DNA of 64,000 bases from Larix kaempferi. Lineage: Eukaryota > Streptophyta > Pinopsida > Pinales > Pinaceae. Location: contig BSBM01000592.1 in the NCBI GenBank assembly GCA_027924585.1, positions 6,306,001 through 6,370,000 on the forward strand, in the 5' to 3' direction. How positions within the stretch are numbered: position 1 is the stretch's first letter; every line of letters starts with the position of its first letter. The position numbers and the translations under genes were made by a program. Positions 56,548 to 64,000 of the stretch are shown in pieces. The notes below the pieces were generated by a model that was not told the DNA's origin, made no database searches, and saw nothing but the letters and a program-made list of their open reading frames with translations.

Positions 56548-57275
56548 TATTTGGGTGATTATTTATTGATCCCAGTAATATCCTATTATGGCCATATTAG
56601 GCTCCTCCTCTATGCCTATATTTTGTTTCTTCGTCTTGAGGGGCTCCCAAAATTATGGCGTAGTGTTGGAAGACCGGTCATCCTACACATCCCATTCTCT
56701 TGTAGTTTCCTTAATCTGTATATCAAGCGTGTCCTATTCTTCATCTAATTATTTACTTCCCATTTTCCAGCAATATATGGGTTTGTTCATCCTTGCCAAG
56801 TCCTAATAATAGGTGCAAATGACCCTTTGCATCAGTTCCTGATTTGGTCTTTCTCCAAAGATGACCTGCTTAATTCTAAAGAGAAATTTGGTCATGTTCG
56901 GGTCTTTGGTACTGAATCAGAATGTGGCAGTAAATTTGGTAGAAACTTTATCCCAATATTGTTTCTTCTTTCTTCTTTCCCACCAAGCATGCCAGCTTCA
57001 TGGTATAATGTGCAATGTATGATAAAATCTATATACCCACTAGTTGCGCGGTACATCCTTCATCTACCATCCTTGCTGATAGAATTCAAGGTGTTTGATG
57101 GGATTCTTATTTCCCTTGAATCTGTTCAACAGTTCCAGATCAACAAAATGATGGAATCTCTCTTTTAGACGTGTATGCACTACTTCCTAGATATTCATGA
57201 AGTCTTCCTTGTGTGTTTTCCACCATCGCATAGTCATTCCTTAGGTGACAACATCCATTGTTTCTACTCTTGATC

Positions 57276-57960
57276 CTATGGAACCCGAGATTGCATTTGC
57301 TCAAGGAAAGCATATTCCTTCTCTATTCCATCAAACACAGGTGGATCATGTGGCTCTGATCTAATCCATTGCACCAACATAATGCGCACACATCTCCTTG
57401 TGGACACCTCATACAACTGGTTCTTCCATTGGTCCATTGCATCTTGTGAATTTGTGTCAAATAATCTAACACTCTGGAAACTAATTTCTCCATCTGCTAT
57501 GGGGTTTATATAATCCTCATTTCTAGCAGTCACATTATAGATATTTTCTATCTCCACCCCGTCAATGTCATCCTGAACTAGCTACATCTACCTTTCTCCT
57601 TATATAACATCCAATGGGGTTACCACTTGCACCTCCTCATATTTGAAGGACATGCATCTTTGATTCAGGTTCAGCATCGCGTTGTTATCAAATTCCTAAT
57701 ATATCCCAAACAGTGCAGGATAGGGATCAATATCCTCCAGTATTTCAATTTCTTCAAACTACGCTATTGTTTTTACCCCATCAATATTTACTTCCACATC
57801 TGTCAGCCTACCTATGGGAAACACTTTATAATGGTTTGCTAATCTAAGTTGGATGGGAGACCACACCAAATTTGGATTTCCCATCAAATCCCAAGTCTTA
57901 TTAGGAATAATGTTCACATCTTCCCCAAATCAATCATAACATATGTCATCTGAAATCCCC
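57276..57960 (-). pseudogene. Element E: protease and linker
   Basis: The minus strand around 57940 gives YVMIDLG, a frameshift, then VNIIPNKTWDLMGNPNLVW, IGRLTDVEVNIDGVKTIA and DPYPALFGI, the layout of the D-L-G-x-x-V-N protease of Tat/Athila elements. Downstream a 93-codon piece (57276-57557) reads DYINPIADGEISFQSVRLFD and QLYEVSTRRCVRI, part of the protease-RT linker. The stretch 56548-57275 is decayed linker with no domain. Confidence 0.65.
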
Positions 57961-58945
57961 CCAATTCAAGCGACAACATGAATTCCTTCCTGGTTCTTTT
58001 TCTCCTACCCACTCTGCGTGCATTCCTTTCAGGAAGTAGTACATAAATAGGTTCTTTGGTTTCATCAGATATTAGTGACTTGGAAAGAAGAGAAGTTATT
58101 TTATTGACATCAAGAGGATCGTTTAATATATGTATACAACTTCACAAGAAAGTACTTACTAGATCTTCCTTGCGACTTTTGTACAATCCTTCTAGTTGTT
58201 CTTCTTTGCATTGTGTTGGTTCACGTTGTGCGGTCCACTTTATCTCCTCATTGCGCACGTTGCACAGTAGTTATTCTTCTCATTGTCTTCTTCTATGGTT
58301 TTCTTCTTCCTTGCACAAGCGGCGTATTCCATCTTGTTGCTACGCAGCTCTCTATGTCTCATGCAGGATTTTTAACTGGTCCCTTGCTTGAAACTTCGGC
58401 GGAGCTTGTGTATATTTTCTAACTTTCTACTCAATCGGTACTCCTATGCTACATTCTCCAATAAGGTCCTCACCCATCCGAGTACCTCCTCTGGTAACTA
58501 TGTTTACATGTACCAGATCCTTCCCAGTGCTATGCTTCCTTGGTTCCATAGTGACTACATTACAATGACCTTTCTTCTCTTCCCATTTATTTACCAGGTC
58601 CGGTCATTCATTTATCGTATGTTCTATACTATGGAAATATGTGCACAAAGCCCATGGCTTAGTACAATATCTCACTAAGTGGCCAAGTTCTCCACAATGG
58701 AAACAAGTTACCTACCCTCCACCACCATGTCCTCTTTCACAACCTCAGAATCCACCACATGCTTCTTCTTGTTGTCCTCTTGGGTTAGGTTGTATTGTCT
58801 CTTCTATGCTTTGCATTCGGTAGGAATCCACTGTATTATATTTCATTAGTTGTAGAGTGCAACAATTATTTACATCATGGCCCATGGATTTGCAAAAATC
58901 ACAGATTGGTGCATGTGTAGAGCTCTGGTACTTCTGCAACATGGG
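57961..58945 (-). pseudogene. Element E: Gag C-terminus with zinc knuckle
   Basis: The piece at 58745-58942 contains CDFCKSMGHDVNNC, a complete C-x2-C-x4-H-x4-C zinc knuckle, followed by PNPRGQQEEACGGF. Bases 57961-58744 are decayed sequence between the knuckle and protease. Upstream Gag is missing: the copia-2 LTR starts at 59050, so copia-2 may have inserted here. Confidence 0.7.
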
Positions 58946-59049
58946 ACAATTAGGAGGTGCATGGCCCTAATATCTACAAATATTGCACCATTCAAAATTT
59001 GGCACTTATGAAAAAGGACTAGGCGCACCGATACCCAGATAATTGTTCA

Positions 59050-59593
59050 TTGTTGGGAAATCATGTTAGTTTTCCATCATTTAATTCAATATGATCTAGG
59101 ATCTTATCTGAGAGAATAACAAGCACAACATAATCAATCACAAGAGACAATAGACACAAAGGTTTTCACCGGGGAAACCATAAAGGAGAAAACCCCGCAA
59201 CTTCCTCAGAGATAAAATGAGAAAATAGTACAAAACCCCAAAACAAAGAGATAGTCCTCCGCAGCTCCTCCTCCTCCACTTGTGCGCACTACTCACTTGT
59301 ATGAATGAGTGAGTGAGTGAATGAATAGAATGAGAGAGTCACACTCTCTATTTATACTTGACTTCACTTTCCTTTTATCCTAACTGGGCCGACCTCTTCT
59401 ATGAGGGTCTAATAACCCATCACAACATTAACTTAGGTCAGACCCCGCTAGGGGAGTCTAATAAACCTATCAAATACCATGATAAACTTCTCGATCGAAG
59501 GAATGAAACCTCTTCATCGGAAGTACAATGTCATATGAATAAAATATAAAATATACAAGTGAAATACATTCTGAAGTTACATATACATCAACA
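59050..59593 (-). repeat. copia-2 3' LTR
   Basis: On the minus strand it starts TGTTGATGTATATGTAAC and ends TTCCCAACA, directly after a polypurine tract. 544 bp. Its partner is outside the window, so its age cannot be judged here. Confidence 0.8.
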
Positions 59594-59602
59594 CTCCCTC
59601 TT
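59594..59602 (-). promoter_or_regulatory. copia-2 polypurine tract
   Basis: The minus strand reads AAGAGGGAG immediately before TGTTGATG, the LTR start. Confidence 0.75.
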
Positions 59603-59865
59603 AACTAGGAAGGTATTCTCTTGACACAGTTCATCGGCACAAGTATTCATCACCAGAGGATCATCATCGTCACTGTTGCTGCTATCTCGATCATCAATCT
59701 CCAATCTACTCATCATAGTAAGTTCTACAGATCCAACCCTTTTTCATGTTGGATGTAGGCCTAGCCTCCATGTAGGTCTTCATTATCTCTACAAGCAAGC
59801 CATCAAGTATGTACATATCAGGACTTATTACACGGCCTCTGCAAAACCTACAAGATCTCCTAAAA

Positions 59866-60072
59866 CTGATTATATGCCATTGCAAAACCTGAATAGGAGA
59901 ATCCCAGGCCTAATTATATGCCATTGAAAAACCTGAATAGGAGCATCCCAGGACTGATTATATACCACTGCAAAACCTGAATAGGAGCATCCCAGGACTG
60001 ATTATATGCCACTTCAAAACCTGAATAGGAGCATCCCAGGACTAATTATATGCCTCTGCAAAACTTGTGTAC
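59866..60072. repeat. 44-bp minisatellite, about five units
   Basis: Units starting CTGATTATATGCCATTGCAA or close variants occur at 59866, 59910, 59954, 59998 and 60042, exactly 44 bases apart. The AAAACCTGAATAGGAG core is nearly invariant. It lies in the untranslated tail between RNase H and the LTR of copia-2. Confidence 0.95.
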
Positions 60073-60164
60073 CATACAATCATCTCATCGTCCACAGAGC
60101 ACAGCCCAGATGCACATAACACAAAACTTACACTCACCGGCATGGAAGGACTTTCCTCTGACCA

Positions 60165-60550
60165 TCCGGGAAAGGCTCAGCACTTACATCTACGCCATGG
60201 GAAGACACACCTCAACCATGTGATAATGGCATTTCCCTTATATATCTGCCATGGGAAAACACACCTCAACCATGCGAGAATGGCACAACACTTATATCGC
60301 AGCCATGTGAGGACACACCTCAACCATGCTCGAATGGAACAACACTTATATCGCAGCCATAGGAAGACACACCTCCACCATTCTCGAATGGCTCAACACT
60401 TATATCACAGCTATGGTAAGACACACCTCAACCATGCTGGAATGGCTCGACACTTATATTAGATACCATGGGAAGACACACCTCAACCATGTCGGAATGG
60501 CCCCATCCCTTACATATGCACCATTGGAGGACACACCTACCACCATGTGA
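60165..60550. repeat. 54-bp minisatellite, about seven units
   Basis: Units centred on GGAAGACACACCTCAACCATG recur with CATG-type anchors at 60218, 60271, 60325, 60379, 60433, 60488 and 60544 (spacing 53-56). Because 54 is a multiple of three, a plus-strand frame (60067-60462) stays open with an 18-residue repeat; I regard that as an artefact. Confidence 0.92.
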
Positions 60551-60686
60551 GAATGGCTCATGTGCATCTGTTTCTTCCAAACTCATCACTTCCCTCTGGA
60601 AGGAACCTCGATATGAAGTACTCAAACTTCACTCTGGAGAGAGGCTTGGTCAATACATTGGCTATTTGCTTGTCCGTCGCAACATA

Positions 60687-61910
60687 CTAGAGCTTCACTG
60701 GTCCTCTCTGCACCATATCCCTGATATACTGAAACTTGATCTCAATGTGCTTTGACTTGTCATGGAACACTGGTTTCTCAGACAACTTCACACAACTCTG
60801 GTTGTCGCAATATATACAAGTAGAATCCAACTGGAGATCAAACAAATCAAACAGTAGCTTCCTTATCCATCCTGCCTCACAACTAGCTGAACAAGCTGCG
60901 ACATACTCTGCTTCGGCTATACTCAGTTCCACACAGGACTGCTTCATGCTAAACCAAGAGATCACACCTGATCCCATACTAAAGCAGCACCCTGAAGTGC
61001 TCTTCCTATCAATGGAACTGCCTGCCCAATCTGAATCAACATAACCCTCTAGGTTAATCTTCTGATTCGCATCATACTTGAGCCCATAATCAACTATACC
61101 TCTCAGGTACCTCAGAATATGCTGTGCAGCAATCAGGCGAACATTTCTCGGATCCGTTAGGAACTGGCTCAATGTGTTCACAACAAAGCAAATATCTGGT
61201 CTCGTATTCGTCAGGTACATCAAGGACCCAATCATCTGATGATACATCGTGGCATCAACTGACTCTGATGAAGTATCACACAATAGATATAGGTTCGATG
61301 CCATAGGTGTGGCCATGGGTTTGCAGTCCATCATCCCGAACTGCTTCAAGATCTCTACTGCATACTTCCCTTGTCCAAGGAAGATTCCATCCGCACTCTG
61401 CCACACCTCCATGCCTAGAAAATAGTGCATCATACCCAAGTCCTTCATCTCGAACTCAGTAGCAAGCTTCCTCTTCATATCAACAATCAACCCATACTCA
61501 CCTGTCACAAACAGGTCATCCACATACAGTAGGAGTATCACTGGATTTCCTTCTTCAACCTTGTAGTAAACATTGGAATCCTCTTTACTCTTGGTAAATC
61601 CCAAACTAGTCAGGAAGCTATCAATCATGTCGTACCAAGTCCTAGGTGCTTGTTTCAAACCGTACAAGGCTTTCTTCAGTTTGCACACATGAGACTCCCT
61701 GTCATGTGTCTCAAACTCGAGTGGCTGCTCCACATACACTTCCTCTTCCACTACACCATTCAAGAATGTTGTCTTGACATCCATCTGGTGTATCTTCCAT
61801 TTCATCACTGCAGCCAGGGAAAGAATTGTTCTGAATGAAGTGTACCTAGCTATAGGTGCAAATGTCTCCTCATAGTCTATTCCTTCTTTCTGGGAGAATC
61901 CACGAGCCAC
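60687..61910 (-). CDS. copia-2: reverse transcriptase and RNase H
   Basis: A 407-codon open piece. RT motifs: ARGFSQKEGIDYEETFAPIA, HQMDVKTTFLNG (motif A), KLKKALYGLKQAPR, LLLYVDDLFVTG (intact YVDD) and LTNTRPDICFVVN. RNase H: GYVDSDWAGSSIDRKSTSG, AEAEYVAACSASCEAGWIR and YCDNQSCVKLSEKP. The frame stops with TAG at 60687-60689, but conserved coding (VATDKQIANVLTKPLSR) continues beyond it, so the last 40 or so codons are cut off. Upstream it is separated from the integrase by TAG at 61923. Catalytic residues of RT and RNase H look intact. Confidence 0.95.
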   Translation of the reverse strand: MARGFSQKEGIDYEETFAPIARYTSFRTILSLAAVMKWKIHQMDVKTTFLNGVVEEEVYVEQPLEFETHDRESHVCKLKKALYGLKQAPRTWYDMIDSFLTSLGFTKSKEDSNVYYKVEEGNPVILLLYVDDLFVTGEYGLIVDMKRKLATEFEMKDLGMMHYFLGMEVWQSADGIFLGQGKYAVEILKQFGMMDCKPMATPMASNLYLLCDTSSESVDATMYHQMIGSLMYLTNTRPDICFVVNTLSQFLTDPRNVRLIAAQHILRYLRGIVDYGLKYDANQKINLEGYVDSDWAGSSIDRKSTSGCCFSMGSGVISWFSMKQSCVELSIAEAEYVAACSASCEAGWIRKLLFDLFDLQLDSTCIYCDNQSCVKLSEKPVFHDKSKHIEIKFQYIRDMVQRGPVKL

Positions 61911-61922
61911 AAATATTGCCTT

Positions 61923-62678
61923 CTATTTCTCTATGCTACCATCTGCAGCATGCTTGATCTTGTAGATCCATTTGGAAGTCACCACATACTTCCCTTCTGG
62001 TCTCCGTATCACATCCCAGACATCATTCTTCATGATCGATCGGTACTCTTCGATCATGGCATCCTTCCATTCTTTCTTCTCAGCTGCTTCCTCATAGTTC
62101 GAAGGCTCTTTGTCAATGATGTCACATAGCAAGGATACATAGCTGGTGTATGGCTTCAGTCTCTTTCTTTCTCTGTGCATACCTTCTGAAGTGCCATACC
62201 TTTCTGCCTCTTGAATTACTTCTCGTAGCCATGCTGGTTTCCTATTGTGAGAATTCTTCTCACAGGTTGGATCTACAGATTCTTGTGGATCTTCTATATC
62301 ACGATATTCTTCTTGATTTGCTTCATTCATGGTTGTATCTTGATTCCTGGGTACTCTTGGTTCTTCAATGTCTTCAACTGGTATCTTCTTGGATCTATGA
62401 TATGCTGAGTCTTCATCAAATGTCACATCTTTGTTGATGTCGATCTTCTTGAATCTTGGGAAATATATCCTGTAAGCCTTCGAGCTTTCACTATATACCA
62501 CAAATATACACTTCTTTCCTGAAGGATCTAACTTAGTCCTCTTTTCTTTCGGAATGTGTATGTACACTAAGCAACCAAATATTCTGAGATGGCTGACCTC
62601 TGGTTTCTTGCCGGAGAAAACTTCTTCTGGTGTCTTGTTGTCAAGTACTCTATGTGGAGTACGATTCTGTACATACAT
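61923..62678 (-). pseudogene. copia-2: integrase C-terminal part and linker to RT
   Basis: A 251-codon piece between two stops. It starts MYVQNRTPHRVLDNKTPEE and SHLRIFGCLVYIHIPKEKR, the conserved end of copia integrase, then an acidic linker, and finally EYRSIMKNDVWDVIRRPEGK and SKWIYKIKHAADG, the start of RT. TAG at 61923-61925 ends it; the reading resumes in the same sense as ARGFSQ. Confidence 0.92.
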
Positions 62679-62693
62679 AGCTATCCTAGCAGC

Positions 62694-63239
62694 TTATGCC
62701 CACAGATGCATAGGAAGATCCTGGTCATGAAGCATTACTCTTGCTGCTTCCATAATTGTTATATTCTTCCTTTCTGCAACCTCGTTCTGTTGTGGATTAT
62801 ATGGAGTGGTCAACTCCCTCTTAATACCTGAATCTCTACATAATTTCTTGAATTCTTCTGATGTGAATTCTTCTCCATTGTCTAATCGAAAGGTCTTGAT
62901 TCTCTTCTCTGTATGGTTCTCGATCAAGGCTTTGAATTCCTTGAATTTACTGAATACTTCATCTTTTCCCTTCAAGAATTATATCCATGTTTTCCTAGAA
63001 AAATCATCAATGAAAGAAACATAATATACATACCCACTCAAGGAACTGGATAACATTGGACCGCATACATTGGAGTGGATGATTTCCAAGATCCCTTTTG
63101 CCTTGCTCTCGCTACTTGGAAATGTCTTCTTTGTGTTCTTTTTTTTTGCACATCCTTTGCAAATGCCTTCATGCTTTTCCTGGATATATGGAATACCTTC
63201 AACAACTTTGCTTGCAAGATATAGTGCTCTATAGTGCAC
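62694..63239 (-). pseudogene. copia-2: integrase core
   Basis: Two open pieces split by TAA at 62979-62981 (in place of a Tyr codon in WIYFLK) and ended by TAA at 62694-62696. The first has GICKGCAKKK (zinc-binding CxxC) and LEIIHSNVCGPM: Asn stands where the first catalytic Asp belongs. The second has TFRLDNGEEFTS (second Asp) and NPQQNEVAERKN (catalytic Glu). Integrase is therefore inactive both by the stops and by Asp-to-Asn. Confidence 0.93.
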
Positions 63240-63257
63240 ATGTGCAAGCCTTCTATG

Positions 63258-64000
63258 TCAAAGTTCACTTGGCTCTACTGAGTCATGGACCAAGGCTTGT
63301 TCTGGTTGGCCCTTCAATTGGTATAAGCCTCCCTCTTGCTCTCCAATTACTACTGCATCATATATAGTCTTTCCTTTAGGCCACATAAGAACTTGGCCAT
63401 CTACAAATGCAACCCTCATACCTTTTGCATCCAATGCAGATATGGAGAGAAGGTTATTCTTTAGTCCTTGTACAAGTAGAACATCTTTCATCTTCATATA
63501 CTTTCTAGAGTCTAACTTATAAGAGGCTTCACCGCTTCCTTTTATAGGATATTGGTAGTCATCCCTAAGTTTCACTTTGTGGGGTGACTCATGTTCAGAT
63601 AGATTCATAAAGGATTCCTTGAATCCAGTCATATGTTTGGAATCCCCACTATCTATAATCCAATCATTGCTTCCATGTGTAATAGTACCTGTGAGGGTAT
63701 AAATCAAAACATACTCTTCATCACTTGAAGAATCTTCACTTTCTTCCCTTGCCCTCTTCCTAGGAGGTTCACCATCTTCTGCAGTGTGAGCATGATGTCT
63801 TTTCTTGGTGTTCTTCTTCTTGTGGGAGCTTCTTTTGTTCCTAGGACAATCACTGGAATAGTGTCCCCTCTCATCACAAGTATAGCATTGAATGTGGGAG
63901 AGATCTTTCATAGATCCTCCAAATTTCTTCCTTCGGTTCTGGTGGTGGTGCTTACCCTTCTTATTATGAGGATGCTCCCTCTTGTTGTAATTATTCTTGG
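63258..64000 (-). pseudogene. copia-2: Gag zinc knuckle, protease and pre-integrase
   Basis: An open frame of at least 217 codons that continues past the right edge. It has a zinc knuckle CYTCDERGHYSSDC, a Lys/Arg-rich basic stretch, an acidic-Ser region (EESEDSSSDEE), and the protease site DWIIDSGDSKHMTG, Asp replacing the usual Ala or Thr after DSG. VLLVQGLKNNLLSIS and GGLYQLKG are the pre-integrase lead. It ends at a stop (63258) before the integrase zinc-binding part. Bases 63912-64000 continue with His- and Lys-rich Gag. Confidence 0.9.

Larger units (their letters stand above)
59050..64000 (-). mobile_element. Ty1/copia element copia-2 (3' part, runs off the window)
   Basis: A minus-strand copia with 3' LTR, polypurine tract, two minisatellites in the tail, RNase H, RT, integrase, protease and Gag zinc knuckle. 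The 5' LTR lies beyond the right edge. Four in-frame stops interrupt an otherwise well-preserved frame, so it is recent but dead. Confidence 0.92.

Noticed and set aside
60067-60462. 131-codon plus-strand frame with an 18-residue repeat
   Set aside because: It is the 54-bp minisatellite read in frame, located in the tail of copia-2 on the opposite strand.
1-64000. A host gene, such as a resistance or metabolic gene, hidden between elements
   Set aside because: Every coding segment with recognisable motifs is retroelement-derived; gaps hold no convincing exon, though short exons with long introns cannot be excluded by reading alone.

Overview
This window is plant nuclear DNA made almost entirely of transposable elements. 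I see no cellular gene, rRNA, tRNA gene or CRISPR array. Every coding segment I can name belongs to a Ty3/gypsy or Ty1/copia LTR retrotransposon: Gag zinc knuckles, aspartic protease, reverse transcriptase, RNase H and integrase. The primer-binding sites resemble the 3' end of plant initiator methionine tRNA. The density, deep nesting and heavy decay suggest a large-genome seed plant, perhaps a gymnosperm, but the sequence alone does not fix the species.

Layout. (1) 1-3140: decayed minus-strand gypsy pol (G1), cut by the window edge. (2) 3188-9867: plus-strand non-autonomous LTR element (R2) with no pol and unfamiliar ORFs; its 3' LTR carries a Tourist/PIF-Harbinger-like MITE (8261-8866). (3) 9868-17335: a gypsy leader relic, an LTR-like block with degenerate repeats (11899-13498), a long non-coding stretch, and a minus-strand gypsy LTR (B, 16123-17335). 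(4) 17343-38338: a nested stack. The host is a decayed plus-strand gypsy (A). Inside it is a minus-strand copia (copia-1, 18755-34488). Inside copia-1 are a second MITE copy (19978-20521) and an almost pristine minus-strand gypsy (C, 21508-31460). A also carries a probable solo LTR (36449-37103).

(5) 38339-40806 and about 52140-52640: minus-strand remains of one unfamiliar element (F), apparently split by (6) plus-strand gypsy remains: D1 (gag and protease, 40807-44691), a 3.1 kb LTR-like spacer, and D2 (gag, RT, RNase H, integrase, 47838-51790). (7) 52860-53400: a probable solo copia LTR. (8) 53840-58945: a minus-strand Tat/Athila-like gypsy relic (E). (9) 59050 to the window end: a minus-strand copia (copia-2) with four premature stops and two minisatellites between pol and its 3' LTR.

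Element C is the youngest and best preserved: two 1,579-bp LTRs differing at one base, a perfect 5-bp target duplication (ATGAA), a primer-binding site, a polypurine tract and one uninterrupted 1,576-codon gag-pol with a C-terminal chromodomain-like segment. Three oddities stand out: Glu replaces the first catalytic Asp of RT, the leader holds about 27 copies of a 31-bp palindrome-rich repeat, and the stop codon lies inside the 3' LTR. Nothing here looks like a host pathway; the elements interact only as insertion targets for one another.
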